A stretch of DNA of 64,000 nt from DATMNR01 sp963702765 (GTDB taxonomy: Bacteria; Chloroflexota; Ktedonobacteria; Ktedonobacterales; Ktedonobacteraceae). This document shows positions 55,453 to 64,000 of this stretch, piece after piece. The stretch lies in NCBI GenBank assembly GCA_963702765.1, contig CAVPEB010000044.1:1-64000 (forward strand), given 5' to 3'. The notes beneath the pieces are model-generated. The model searched no databases. It was given only the letters and a program-made list of their open reading frames with translations, and had not been told where the DNA came from. How positions within the stretch are numbered: the stretch's first letter is position 1; every line of letters starts with the position of its first letter. The position numbers and the translations under genes are program-made.

Positions 55453-55558
55453 TATTGATAACCGATATATTAACACTCATATACGACAGGTGATCAAAAT
55501 GAATCGGAAATTATCCCAACCCTTCTCATTGATAGATGGAAGAACGGAGAAACTAACC

Positions 55559-56239
55559 ATGGCTATACTATTAAAAAACCTGTTGGCTCGTTCTCCAAAG
55601 ATGGAAGATCTGGTAGCCATCACAGAGCTTGTGAGAGCGTGTGATGTCGATGAGTATGGTTTAGCGGATAGCACGATCGAGGATCTGGCCTCTCACTGGC
55701 ATCAACCTGGGTTCAGCCTGACAACTGATGCCTGGATTATTGTCACGAATAAAGGACAAGCTGTTGGATTTACATGTGTGTGGCATAAAGACTATGAGCA
55801 GATATTCACATTCGTATGTGTACATCCTGCATATCGTGGACGCGGTATTGGAACGCTTCTGCTTAGATTGGTGGAGGAACGCGCGCGTCAGCTTGTGCGC
55901 TATGCTCGTCCAGGCTCACGCGTTACTCTGTGTGGCACTGTGAGCAGTCTCAACGAACAGGCAAAGCGTCTTTATGAGCGAGAAGGTTATACAACTCTTC
56001 GCACAATCTGGCGTATTGAAGTTGGGGCAAACGATTCGAGGGAAAGGTCATCTTTCCCTACAGTTATAAAGGTAGACCTGGATATGTCGCAACGCCTAGC
56101 CGATGCGACGAACCTTTATGATCTGGATGCACTATATATAATCCGAGTGTATGAAGTCTATGAGAAGGAACTTCGTGCTGGTGAGAAAGTTTCTCTTCGT
56201 TTAGAAGACACATTGAACGAACTCTTAGCAATAAGGTAG
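55559..56239 (+). CDS. GNAT acetyltransferase
   Basis: A 226-residue protein. ATG 55559 is chosen because GGAG precedes it and the sequence (MAILLKNLLARSPKMEDLV) aligns with the start of the preceding GNAT gene; a longer frame begins at 55490. Motif A is VHPAYRGRGIGTLLLRLVEE and SLNEQAKRLYEREGY follows. The C-terminal 70 residues look like a shortened second domain. Its stop TAG is the last host sequence before the IscB element. Confidence 0.82.
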   Translation: MAILLKNLLARSPKMEDLVAITELVRACDVDEYGLADSTIEDLASHWHQPGFSLTTDAWIIVTNKGQAVGFTCVWHKDYEQIFTFVCVHPAYRGRGIGTLLLRLVEERARQLVRYARPGSRVTLCGTVSSLNEQAKRLYEREGYTTLRTIWRIEVGANDSRERSSFPTVIKVDLDMSQRLADATNLYDLDALYIIRVYEVYEKELRAGEKVSLRLEDTLNELLAIR

Positions 56240-56560
56240 GGTCACGAACCCCCGAATGAATTCGGGGGCTTGCGAACCGACATCTCCGTGTGGCGGTTTG
56301 CGAGTCCCATAGTGTCCAGCCTCAGCATCCAATTCCTCAGGCAGGGAAGAGCGGATGCTCCGTTGGCAAGGTCATGGGACCGGCGAATGCATCTCCAGTT
56401 CGCCGCTCTCCCGTTCAGGGTTAATAGTCCCGCAGGGGTCGGGGTGGTGCTCTGAGCTGAATAAGCCTTGTCACCATTGGCGAGGAGAGATGCTCAGGGA
56501 AGCCGCCTTGAGCACGTTAAACAGCCACGTAAGTGGCCCCGCAAGGGGAAGGAAACAGTC
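56240..56560 (+). ncRNA. Omega-RNA (HEARO) of the IscB system
   Basis: The 320 bases before IscB are densely paired: the CCCCCGAA/TTCGGGGG hairpin, CTTGCGAACCG.../CGGTTTGCGAG, GCCGCC and GTGGCCCC-type stems, and CCCGCAGGGG near 56430. IscB nucleases use such an RNA, encoded upstream and partly overlapping the start, with a guide at its 5' end taken from the flanking DNA (here the end of the GNAT gene). The 5' and 3' ends are approximate. Confidence 0.75.
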
Positions 56561-56562
56561 TT

Positions 56563-57915
56563 ATGGTTTTTGTGCTCGACAAACAGAAAAAGCCGCTCAT
56601 GCCCTGTACGCCCAAACGGGCACGCCTGTTGCTCACACGAGGCAGAGCTGTCGTCCACCGGGTCAAGCCCTTCGTGATCCGTCTGCGTGATCGCAGACAG
56701 GAAGAGAGTATCTTGCAAGAAGGCAGGCTCAAACTCGATCCGGGGAGCAAGACCACTGGCCTGACGCTGGTGCGTGTGGAGCAAACGCCTGCAGGGGAAG
56801 TCCATCACGCTCTCCTGCTAGCTGAAGTGCAGCATCGCGGCGAACAGGTGCATCACAACAAAGTCACTCAACGTCAGGCCCGCAGACGCAGACGCTCAGC
56901 CAACCTGCGCCATCGTACACCGCGCTTTGAGAACCGGACCAGACCCTCCGGCTGGCTGCCGCCATCCTTGCTCTCACGGGTCGGAAATCTGCTGACCTGG
57001 GCTGCCCGATGCTCGCGCTGGTTTCCAGTACGTCGCATGGAGGTCGAGCGGGTCCGGTTCGATACCCAATTGCTCCAGAACCCAGAGATAGTAGGCAAGG
57101 AGTACCAAGAAGGGACACTGGCAGGATGGGAGGTGCGGGCCTACCTCTTGCTCAAATACGAGTATCGCTGCATCTATTGTGGGAAAACCAAGGTGCCCTT
57201 CGAGGTGGATCATGTGATCCCACGCTCACGAGGTGGCACGGGTCGCATCCGCAATCTGGTGCTCAGTTGTCACGACTGTAATGCCACCAAAGGCAATCTC
57301 ACCGCCGCCGAATGGGGGCACCCTGAAGTGGAAGCCCATTCATCAGCACCGCTCAAGGATGCCGCAGCAGTCAACGCGACCCGCTTCAAAGTGGTCGAAG
57401 CCCTGCAAGAACTTGGTCTTCCCATCAGCACCTGGAGTGGCGGGCGAACACGGTGGAACCGGGCACGCTTCGGCATCGAGAAGACCCACGCGCTCGATGC
57501 CCTCTGCGTAGGAGACCTGGCAGGAGTCAAGCCAGGGAAGCTCAAAACACTCGTGATCAAGGCGAGTGGACGCGGGCAGCATTGCCGCACGCTGTGGACC
57601 AGGTATGGCTTTCCGCGTGCCTATCTGCCGCGCCAGAAGATGGTGGCGGGCTTCATCACAGGAGATCGGGTGAAGGCAGTAGTGCCTGTTCCACTGAAGA
57701 CGGCAGGCACGCATGTCGGACGGGTCTCAGTACGTACCACTGGCTCCTGTGCGGTCAGAACCAGCAAGGGCGCGGTCGATGGCATCAACGTCAGGTATCT
57801 TCGCTTGATCCAGCGAGGAGACGGCTATGAGTACGTTTCAACAGAACTGGGCGCGGAGCGCTTTTCCCCACCCCCAACCAGCTCGAAAGGAGCGCCTGCT
57901 TCCTCCCCCGTTTGA
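56563..57915 (+). CDS. iscB: IscB RNA-guided nuclease (Cas9 ancestor family)
   Basis: A 450-residue protein. Start 56563 places MVFVLDKQKKPLMPC first, with AAGGGGAAGG upstream. Domain order: PLMP domain (residues 9-40), RuvC-I with Asp59 (KLDPGSKTTG), Arg-rich bridge helix (QRQARRRRRSANLRHR, 103-118), RuvC-II with Glu162 (VERVRFD), HNH at 200-245 (CIYCGKTKVPFEVDHVIPRS, His217; CHDCNATKG), RuvC-III with His309 and Asp312 (KTHALDALCVGD), and a C-terminal beta domain for target-adjacent-motif contact. All catalytic residues are present, so it should be able to cut DNA guided by the omega-RNA. Confidence 0.93.
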   Translation: MVFVLDKQKKPLMPCTPKRARLLLTRGRAVVHRVKPFVIRLRDRRQEESILQEGRLKLDPGSKTTGLTLVRVEQTPAGEVHHALLLAEVQHRGEQVHHNKVTQRQARRRRRSANLRHRTPRFENRTRPSGWLPPSLLSRVGNLLTWAARCSRWFPVRRMEVERVRFDTQLLQNPEIVGKEYQEGTLAGWEVRAYLLLKYEYRCIYCGKTKVPFEVDHVIPRSRGGTGRIRNLVLSCHDCNATKGNLTAAEWGHPEVEAHSSAPLKDAAAVNATRFKVVEALQELGLPISTWSGGRTRWNRARFGIEKTHALDALCVGDLAGVKPGKLKTLVIKASGRGQHCRTLWTRYGFPRAYLPRQKMVAGFITGDRVKAVVPVPLKTAGTHVGRVSVRTTGSCAVRTSKGAVDGINVRYLRLIQRGDGYEYVSTELGAERFSPPPTSSKGAPASSPV

Positions 57916-57940
57916 AAACGAGGGGTCTCCGCAGGCGGAG
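57904..57940 (+). repeat. Right-end hairpins of the IscB element
   Basis: CCCCCGTT/AACGAGGGG (57904-57925) and CTCCGC-AG-GCGGAG (57927-57940) form two hairpins overlapping and following the IscB stop. This is the usual subterminal structure of IS200/IS605-group right ends. Confidence 0.65.
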
Positions 57941-57988
57941 TTCGATGAAATCATCTTCTCACATTCAACCGAAGGAGCATAAAAAGAA

Positions 57989-58024
57989 TGAAGGCCAGGA
58001 TATTGGGAAAAGTCCTGGCCTTCA
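57989..58024. terminator. Hairpin after the IscB element
   Basis: TGAAGGCCAGGA (57989-58000) pairs perfectly with TCCTGGCCTTCA (58013-58024). There is no clean T-run, so termination is likely but not certain. It may be the original terminator of the GNAT unit. Confidence 0.5.
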
Positions 58025-58152
58025 GCCTACAGTACTTTCTACATTGCTTTCTCGTTACTTTAGCCCAATCTGTGCCGTAATGATAACATGTGTGGTATGT
58101 TAAGACCCAAAAATTAGGGTTACGGCGTTAAGCATTGAGAGAAGGAAAATGT

Positions 58153-58353
58153 ATGCCAATTGTCCTGGGGATATCGGCATTGAACACAACTAGTAATGTG
58201 GGAATGCGACCGATTTTGCTACTCTTGCTTATAGTAGCGGTTGTTTTGATACTTTTGGGATGCTGTATTGCATTGCTCACCTGGAGAAATCAACGGAAGG
58301 ACAATCTTGCTTTTATTACCGTCGAAAATTCAAATTCACGAACAGAAACCTGA
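58153..58353 (+). CDS. Small single-helix membrane protein
   Basis: A 66-residue ORF with GAAGGA six bases before its ATG. One long helix (about 18-42, MRPILLLLLIVAVVLILLGC) and a polar tail. Its 3' end overlaps the MFS gene start by 47 bases in another frame, which suggests translational coupling. Function unknown. Confidence 0.5.
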   Translation: MPIVLGISALNTTSNVGMRPILLLLLIVAVVLILLGCCIALLTWRNQRKDNLAFITVENSNSRTET

Positions 58354-59635
58354 TACAATATCGAGCCGCTCAGTAGCACCGCTTTTGATAGGTACCTTTA
58401 TCCTGCGTGTTAATGGTGGGGCTGCGCCTATCATACTTGGACGCCTACTTGCACAATTATCGTTGGAACAAGGGCATACAATTTCAAATATTCATGTGGG
58501 GCTGCTTGCTGTTGTCTATTTTGTAGTGGAACTCACATTAGCTCCAGTCATGGGTGCTCTGAGTGACCGTACTGGTAGACGATTTTTCTTAACACTAGGA
58601 CCTCTCATTGGTATGGTTCAGGTTGTTCTTCTTGTCTTTACACCAACACAAAATCCTCTACCCTACTTGCTCTTTCTACAAGTGCTGGCAGGTGTCGCTA
58701 CAGCGATGCAGGTACCAGCTGTACTGGGGTATCTTGCTGATTACACAGCAAATAGTCGAGCATTGCGCATGCGTGTCATGAGCCTGTATGAACTAGCCAC
58801 TAGTGGAGGTTTCGCCATCGGGGTGGTGTTAGGTGGTTTCGCCTGGGATCGATTTGGTAGAGAGGCTTATGCCCTCCTAGCAGTAGGATATTTGATCGTT
58901 GCACTTTGCATGTTCCTGGTTCCAAAGGTGAATCAAAAGATCGATCAGAGCAAGATCCAAGCGACAGTGAGGCGCTATTGGAGAGTCGTGCGAACACCTC
59001 GCCTGTTTATCTTCATACCAGCGTGGATAAGTTTTTGTGCGCTTGCGGGCATCTGGCTCAGCGCACAACTCACGTTTATTCTCTCCTCATCCAAACATTA
59101 TCCACATCAATCTTTAATGGGCATTTTTAGCGGTCATGGTAGTGGAGGGCATTTGAGCCTTGTTCTAGGGGCTTTTGTTATGTTCTTTGGGCTAAGTTTG
59201 CTCTTCTGGGCTTTTTTTCTCAATAGAGTGCCTCGTTTACTTATGATGTTATCTTCCATAACTGGTATTTTCTTGTTTTGTATAGCCCTGGCAGGTATCA
59301 ATCATTTCGGTACAAACAATTCAGCATTATTAGCCATCTGGATTCTCTTGCTGCTTGTTGGTATCTTTGCTGAAAGTAGTTTTGCACCTACTGCTCTTGC
59401 TTATCTTGCCGACATTTCGGAGGATGCCTCAAAAGATCGTGGCTTATTAATGGGCCTTTACTCGGTATTTCTTGGATTGGGACAATTGTTAGGGGGGGCG
59501 TTGGGAGCAGTATTTGCACAGATCTGGGGTTTTAATGGCTTGATTTACCTGACGGTAATATTGGCATGTGTTGCGCTTATTGCAGTGTTGACACTCTTTC
59601 GCATGGAACGACGTCTAGGCGGGTATTTGGAATAA
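58307..59635 (+). CDS. MFS transporter
   Basis: A 442-residue, 12-helix transporter. TTG 58307 is chosen because GGAAGG lies six bases upstream; an earlier TTG at 58268 lacks a site. Motif A is GALSDRTGRRFF between helices 2 and 3, and a motif-C-like glycine pattern occurs in GGFAIGVVLGGFAWDRFG. The second half repeats the fold (FAPTALAYLADISED). Substrate unknown. It follows a small membrane protein with an overlapping frame. Confidence 0.83.
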   Translation: MLLLPSKIQIHEQKPDTISSRSVAPLLIGTFILRVNGGAAPIILGRLLAQLSLEQGHTISNIHVGLLAVVYFVVELTLAPVMGALSDRTGRRFFLTLGPLIGMVQVVLLVFTPTQNPLPYLLFLQVLAGVATAMQVPAVLGYLADYTANSRALRMRVMSLYELATSGGFAIGVVLGGFAWDRFGREAYALLAVGYLIVALCMFLVPKVNQKIDQSKIQATVRRYWRVVRTPRLFIFIPAWISFCALAGIWLSAQLTFILSSSKHYPHQSLMGIFSGHGSGGHLSLVLGAFVMFFGLSLLFWAFFLNRVPRLLMMLSSITGIFLFCIALAGINHFGTNNSALLAIWILLLLVGIFAESSFAPTALAYLADISEDASKDRGLLMGLYSVFLGLGQLLGGALGAVFAQIWGFNGLIYLTVILACVALIAVLTLFRMERRLGGYLE

Positions 59636-59708
59636 AGTAATGATTGTGGTATGTTAACCTCACCATATACGTAAGCACCTCATTTGGCGTCAGGTAGGCA
59701 AAGTCGAT

Positions 59709-61280
59709 ATGACCAAAAAATCCAAGATCATTGTTACTATAGCGCTTATGCTAGGCATTTCACTGGCGTCTCTCGATACGACGATTGTAGGAACAGCGAT
59801 GCCAACGATTGTTGGTAAACTAGGTGGTATCACACTCTACTCATGGGTATTCTCTGCATACTTGCTTGCTTCTACTACGACTGTTCCTATTTTTGGAAAG
59901 CTAGCCGATCTTTTTGGGCGTAAGCCGATCTTTCTCTTTGGGACGACAATATTTTTAATTGGTTCAGCAGCTTCTGGCGCTTCCCAATCTATGGAGCAGT
60001 TAATTCTCTTTCGAGCAATCCAGGGATTAGGAGCAGGAGCAGTATTGCCAATTGTGCTAACGATCATAGGAGATATTTTTGTACTTGAAGAGAGAGCTAG
60101 AGTTCAAGGGCTGTTTAGTGGGGTTTGGGCTGCGTCCAGCATTGTAGGGCCCGCACTTGGCGGGTTAATTGTCGATCATTTCTCCTGGCGATGGGTCTTT
60201 TATATAAATCTTCCTTTCGGCTTGTTATCAGCATTCTTACTCATCTTTTATTTTGAGGAGAAGGTAGAACGCAAGAAAGTGGTATTGGATTACATAGGCA
60301 CTTTAACACTTTCCGGTGGGATTGTAGCACTTCTTTTCGCACTCCTACAAGGGGGAACGAGCTGGGCCTGGAACTCTCTGCCAAGTTTTGCTTTGTTTGC
60401 GCTTGCAACCTTGTTGCTGGCCCTTTTCATTTATCAGGAGAGTCACACTGCGGAGCCGATTCTACCATTGGCGCTGTTCAAGAATCGCATTATTGCTATT
60501 TCAAGCATTGGCGGGGTAATTCTTGGTGTAATTATGTTTGGCATCACGTCCTATATTCCTCTTTTCATGCAAGGTGTGAGAGGTGGTACTGCGACGAGCG
60601 CTGGTGTTACACTAGGCCCATTGTTGATCGCATGGCCCATTTCGTCGACATTGAGTGGGAAGATAATCCTGCGTTTTGGTTATCGGTTCACGGCAGTGAT
60701 GGGGGCACTTTTCGCTGCAATAGGCACAGGGATGGTGACACACTTCCAAGTAGATACAGGTCTGCCATTCATAATAGTAACGATGTTAATCATTGGCACG
60801 GGATTGGGGTTCATGAGTACATCATTTGTAATAGCTGTGCAAAATGCTGTTCCCTGGAATCTGCGAGGCGTGGCGACAGCTTCAACCCAATTTGTGCGCA
60901 CGATGGGTGGTACAGTAGGTGTTGCAGTAATGGGAACGATTCTCAATGCTCAGATGGCACTTCACTTTGTTCCGATCTTCGCTCATTATGCCAATGTTTT
61001 AGCTCGGCTTCCTCAAGGGCTCGCGCCATCAAATGTATTACTGACTCCAGACGTGCGAAACATGTTACCTGACAATTTGTTGAACCAGTTACAACTGGCT
61101 CTGGCACAAAGTCTTTTCTGGATCTATGCGTTTATATTCGTCTTCGCACTGATTGGATTAGCGACTATGTTCTTTTTACCGGGAGGTAAAGCTGAGCAGT
61201 ATTCTTATAAGAGTGATGAGCACGAGAGCGCACAGTTGGTATCGGCAAAATTTGAACCTGAGATTACTTCAATCGGCTAG
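59709..61280 (+). CDS. MFS drug efflux transporter, DHA2 family
   Basis: A 523-residue, 14-helix efflux pump. Hallmarks: SLDTTIVGTAMPTIVGKLGG, motif A FGKLADLFGRKPIF, and motif C VGPALGGLIVDHFSWRW. It is a paralogue of the pump at 16756 but lacks that one's long polar tail. It lies 73 bases after another MFS gene on the same strand, with no adjacent regulator. Confidence 0.9.
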   Translation: MTKKSKIIVTIALMLGISLASLDTTIVGTAMPTIVGKLGGITLYSWVFSAYLLASTTTVPIFGKLADLFGRKPIFLFGTTIFLIGSAASGASQSMEQLILFRAIQGLGAGAVLPIVLTIIGDIFVLEERARVQGLFSGVWAASSIVGPALGGLIVDHFSWRWVFYINLPFGLLSAFLLIFYFEEKVERKKVVLDYIGTLTLSGGIVALLFALLQGGTSWAWNSLPSFALFALATLLLALFIYQESHTAEPILPLALFKNRIIAISSIGGVILGVIMFGITSYIPLFMQGVRGGTATSAGVTLGPLLIAWPISSTLSGKIILRFGYRFTAVMGALFAAIGTGMVTHFQVDTGLPFIIVTMLIIGTGLGFMSTSFVIAVQNAVPWNLRGVATASTQFVRTMGGTVGVAVMGTILNAQMALHFVPIFAHYANVLARLPQGLAPSNVLLTPDVRNMLPDNLLNQLQLALAQSLFWIYAFIFVFALIGLATMFFLPGGKAEQYSYKSDEHESAQLVSAKFEPEITSIG

Positions 61281-61313
61281 TGCGCATCGGCTGCTTACAA
61301 TCTAGCAAATCCC

Positions 61314-61772
61314 TCAGTGTAATTTGGGTTCGAGGCTTTTTGAACGAGCGATACTGAAAGTGCCCAATACGCGAGCAATTGCGTGTTGTTCACCTTCATT
61401 TATATTGAAAACTGTGGCCTCTAAAACAGCGGTAGAGCGGCCTTTATGAACGATTTTTCCCTCGGCTAACAGTTCGCCTCTGTGAACAGGTAGCATAAAG
61501 TTAATTTTAGCTTCAATGGTACCAAAGGGCGTACCAACCGGGAGAACGGAAATGAGGGCCATAGACATAGCTGTATCGGCTAACGTAAAGATTACTCCGC
61601 CATGAACAATTTGTTGAGGATGCATCAGGCGTTCATCGATTTGAATGGTGACTCGCCCAATTCCAAATTCAGCGGTAACGATTTGCATGCCTAACAAATG
61701 CAGGATACCAAATTTGCTCGTATCCTGCATTAACTGTTCCAACGTAAAAAATTCATGCTCGTGATGTGTCAC
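61314..61772 (-). CDS. PaaI-type hotdog thioesterase
   Basis: A 152-residue single-hotdog protein. The signature HPQQIVHGGVIFTLADTAMS holds the HGG and catalytic Asp of the PaaI/YdiI group. A typical second strand follows (GTIEAKINFMLPVHRGELL). It likely hydrolyses an aromatic or short acyl-CoA. It starts three bases after smpB ends, so both share an operon. Confidence 0.85.
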   Translation of the reverse strand: MTHHEHEFFTLEQLMQDTSKFGILHLLGMQIVTAEFGIGRVTIQIDERLMHPQQIVHGGVIFTLADTAMSMALISVLPVGTPFGTIEAKINFMLPVHRGELLAEGKIVHKGRSTAVLEATVFNINEGEQHAIARVLGTFSIARSKSLEPKLH

Positions 61773-61775
61773 ATA

Positions 61776-62276
61776 TTACCCCTTACGAATTACACGTTCC
61801 ATTTCACGTTTGACATCACGTTCAGCGATTGCCTCGCGCTTGTCATACAATTTTTTACCTCGACACAGACCTAACTCAATTTTTGCCTTTCCTCCTTTGA
61901 GATAGAGTTTAAGAGGAACAAGGGTCAGGCCTTTAGTCGCAACTTTTGCTTGAAGTTGCTCTATCTCGCGCCTGTGAAGCAATAACTTGCGATTGCGTAA
62001 AGGCTCGTGATTATACCGATTGCCGTGTTCGTAAGCTGCGATATGCGCGTTCTCAAGCCAAAGTTCTCCATTACGAGCGATTGCATACGAGCCACGCAGG
62101 TTTACTTTTCCATCACGGATAGATTTAATTTCGGTACCTACTAATGAAATGCCAGCCTCGATTGTGCGTTCGACAAAGTAGTCGTGATATGCCTGGCGAT
62201 TAACTGAGATGATTTTGACAGGTACATTATTGGTCTGAGCTTTCGTTTCATGCTTGTCAGAAGTTTGTTTTGCCAT
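61776..62276 (-). CDS. smpB: SsrA-binding protein
   Basis: A 166-residue partner of tmRNA in ribosome rescue. The N-terminal 20 residues are an extra polar stretch. The OB core reads RQAYHDYFVERTIEAGISLV, GTEIKSIRDGKVNLRGSYA and LLLHRREIEQLQ, and the basic tail RGKKLYDKREAIAERDVKRE is complete. The tmRNA gene itself was not found in the window. First gene of a pair with a thioesterase. Confidence 0.96.
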   Translation of the reverse strand: MAKQTSDKHETKAQTNNVPVKIISVNRQAYHDYFVERTIEAGISLVGTEIKSIRDGKVNLRGSYAIARNGELWLENAHIAAYEHGNRYNHEPLRNRKLLLHRREIEQLQAKVATKGLTLVPLKLYLKGGKAKIELGLCRGKKLYDKREAIAERDVKREMERVIRKG

Positions 62277-62604
62277 TGATTAACTCCATTTTATAGGACG
62301 TAGATCTGTTGCTTCATTAGAGCAGCAGGAACACTGCACAGGGGTGTGTGGTTTCCTCTTTGCAGGCACAAATTATTGTTCAGGTTCAGGTGGTATGCTA
62401 CATCTTGACACGAGATGAGAAACAGCTTACTAGTATTACCGGAACAAGTGCATTCATGATACAACACAGGTATGTTTTCGTCGAGAGGTAAATTCTTACC
62501 TTGCGTAGCGTAGATGCGCGTCAAGAATAAAGTGAATGTATTCAAATAAAAGTATAGCTGAGATTTTAACTGCGTGTTTCAAAATATTGAAGAAAGGTTC
62601 TTTT
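62277..62604. other. Divergent intergenic region
   Basis: About 330 bases between smpB (minus) and the MMPL gene (plus). No ORF or RNA that I can support; it must hold both promoters. Confidence 0.4.
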
Positions 62605-64000
62605 ATGTTTTACCATCTTGGCAAGTTAGCCACCCGCTATCGCTGGTTGATTGTGGGTCTTTGGATGGTTGCTATTGCCGCATCTCTACCTTTTGCACCG
62701 CGAGCCAGTGAGGTACTCCATTCGGGAGGTTTTGTGAGCCCTGATGTCGAATCTCAGCGAGCGGTCAATCTCCTGGTTCAGAAACTCCATCTCGATTTGA
62801 CCGTTGTTCAAGTTATTTTTACCAGCCAGCATTATACAGCGGATAGCCCCCAATTTATACAAGAGACACAAACAGCTTTAGCGGGTGTGCGTGCGATGCC
62901 GGAAGTATCTGGAATAGTGAGTTTTACTGATAACCCAAGACAGATTTCTATAGATCGCCATGCTGCATATATCAATGTTTTACTTAAACCTGATCCTGAT
63001 AGTGCTCCGAAGCTTTTACCAGAATTTGAACATCGTCTACAATCGGTACCTGACTTAAAGACTAGCATAGGAGGAGGTCCGGTATTTTATGAGGATATTC
63101 AATCCGTGAGCGAACGTGACTTACGTCGCGCAGAAATGTTGGCATTCCCATTTGCGGTGATTGCCCTTTTGCTTGTGTTCCGCTCGGCTATAGCTGCCAT
63201 TCTTCCTGCATTGGTAGGGGGAGGCGCAGTAATTGTCTCACTCGCACTTATCTTCGGACTTGGGCAAATCACAATTCTGTCCATCTTTGTGCTGAACATC
63301 ACTACATTGTTTGGACTAGGTTTGGGAGTAGATTACTCATTATTCATTGTCAGTCGTTTCCGCGAGGAACTTACAAGAGGTCACAATGTTGAAGAGGCGA
63401 TTGCCATCACAGTTGCTACAGCTGGACGTGCAGTTACGTTCTCTGGTCTTACTGTTTCAATTGGTCTTCTGGGTCTCGTTTTTTTTCGTATCAATATGTT
63501 ACGATCAGTTGGAATAGGAGGAGTACTCGTCGTTTTAATGGCGGTACTGGCTGCAATTACCCTGTTGCCTGCTGTTCTAGCCATTATTGGCACACGGGTA
63601 AACGCATTTCCAGTGCGTCTTCCGAGGCTGTGGGGACGAAAGCAAGAACAGCCAAATCGGGATGGTTCGACCTCTATCGATCCTCAATATGGGTTCTGGT
63701 ACCGTCTATCACAGGTAGTTATGCGCTATCCCTTGCGCATATTTGTAACCGTTCTCTTCATTTTGATTGGGCTGGGCTTGCCTTTCTTAATGGTACGATT
63801 TTCTGCGCCTGATGCTTCAATTCTTCCTGCTGATGTACCTTCTCGAGCGGCATATGATTTACTGGCGAGTCGTTTCAATGCCCGTGAAACGACACCGATT
63901 CTTTTAGCTGTTCAGACGAAAGGCAATGTGCTTACGCCCAATAATATTCATAATCTCTATGCATATGTACAACGAATTGAAGCAGATCCGCTCGTCCAAC
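62605..64000 (+). CDS. MMPL/RND-family transporter, 5' part
   Basis: An open frame of 465 codons running off the right edge. ATG 62605 follows AAAGG by seven bases. A first helix (RYRWLIVGLWMVAIAASLPF), a large outer loop domain (residues about 40-175), then a helix bundle with the family motif GLGLGVDYSLFIVSRFREEL near 230-250 and TVATAGRAVTFSGLTVSIGL near 270. Residues after 365 begin the second half. Members move lipids or drugs across the membrane with proton force; the substrate is unknown. Confidence 0.88.
   Translation, partial: MFYHLGKLATRYRWLIVGLWMVAIAASLPFAPRASEVLHSGGFVSPDVESQRAVNLLVQKLHLDLTVVQVIFTSQHYTADSPQFIQETQTALAGVRAMPEVSGIVSFTDNPRQISIDRHAAYINVLLKPDPDSAPKLLPEFEHRLQSVPDLKTSIGGGPVFYEDIQSVSERDLRRAEMLAFPFAVIALLLVFRSAIAAILPALVGGGAVIVSLALIFGLGQITILSIFVLNITTLFGLGLGVDYSLFIVSRFREELTRGHNVEEAIAITVATAGRAVTFSGLTVSIGLLGLVFFRINMLRSVGIGGVLVVLMAVLAAITLLPAVLAIIGTRVNAFPVRLPRLWGRKQEQPNRDGSTSIDPQYGFWYRLSQVVMRYPLRIFVTVLFILIGLGLPFLMVRFSAPDASILPADVPSRAAYDLLASRFNARETTPILLAVQTKGNVLTPNNIHNLYAYVQRIEADPLVQ

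Larger units (their letters stand above)
56240..57945 (+). mobile_element. IscB element (IS200/IS605-like, no transposase)
   Basis: A GC-richer block of about 1.7 kb with a hairpin-rich left end (CCCCCGAA-TGAA-TTCGGGGG at once), an omega-RNA region, the IscB gene and a right end with two hairpins. It starts directly after a GNAT stop codon and ends near 57945. No TnpA Y1 transposase is present, so it would need one in trans. Boundaries are by composition and hairpins only. Confidence 0.75.

Noticed and set aside
57927..58024. Y1 transposase remnant next to IscB
   Set aside because: No frame with the HUH or catalytic Tyr pattern exists on either side of the element.

Overview
ORGANISM. The window is bacterial: Shine-Dalgarno starts, tight operons, and a mix of ATG, GTG and TTG starts. 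It most resembles a filamentous Chloroflexota, probably a Ktedonobacteria-type genome. The grounds are an IscB plus omega-RNA locus of the type described from Ktedonobacter, many MFS, ABC and glycosyltransferase genes, relics of STAND-like genes, and many decayed genes. The taxon is an inference. By eye, base composition is moderate, with a clearly GC-richer patch at the IscB element.

LAYOUT. 0.3-4.1 kb: a heterodimeric ABC exporter whose second subunit is frameshifted. 5-7.4 kb: a cupredoxin lipoprotein, an SRPBCC protein, a long perfect palindrome, and an unidentified structured RNA with its own strong promoter and terminator (about 6954-7360). 7.5-10.5 kb: lepA and mnmA. 10.8-15.3 kb: small proteins, a GT4 glycosyltransferase, a secretion-type ATPase and a histidine phosphatase. 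16-19.2 kb: a MarR / DHA2 efflux / two small membrane protein operon. 19.8-25.1 kb: a tRNA-dihydrouridine synthase (dus) gene cut in two by a roughly 4.1 kb element. The element carries a large serine recombinase and a second, intact dus. 26-27.3 kb: a frameshifted acyl-CoA dehydrogenase. 27.6-33.4 kb: an exopolysaccharide cluster. 33.8-38.2 kb: a PP2C phosphatase and aspS. 38.4-43 kb: a zone of decay with frameshifted or truncated genes, a copy of the aspS tail and a relic of a STAND-type protein. 44.4-49.7 kb: an accessory island beginning at tRNA-Arg(GCG). It holds several degenerate tRNA 3' ends, a broken pentapeptide-repeat channel, an Ntn-hydrolase-like protein, an HNH nuclease, a PD-(D/E)XK nuclease and an XRE regulator. 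49.9-51.9 kb: queC, a queuosine-precursor transporter and queF. 52-56.2 kb: an ABC-2 transporter and two GNAT genes. 56.2-57.9 kb: the IscB/omega-RNA element. 58-64 kb: two MFS transporters, a thioesterase, smpB and the start of an MMPL transporter.

HOW THE PARTS FIT. tRNA biology recurs: mnmA (2-thiouridine), two dus genes (dihydrouridine), queC/queT/queF (queuosine), aspS, lepA, smpB and tRNA-Arg. Mobile DNA also targets this machinery: the serine recombinase element sits at the catalytic NMGCP motif of dus, and the island sits at tRNA-Arg. The most notable system is the dus-targeting element. It destroys the host dus but supplies a diverged full-length replacement behind its own probable leaderless promoter. 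The junctions reconstruct a simple attB, and the host bases complete the recombinase stop codon.
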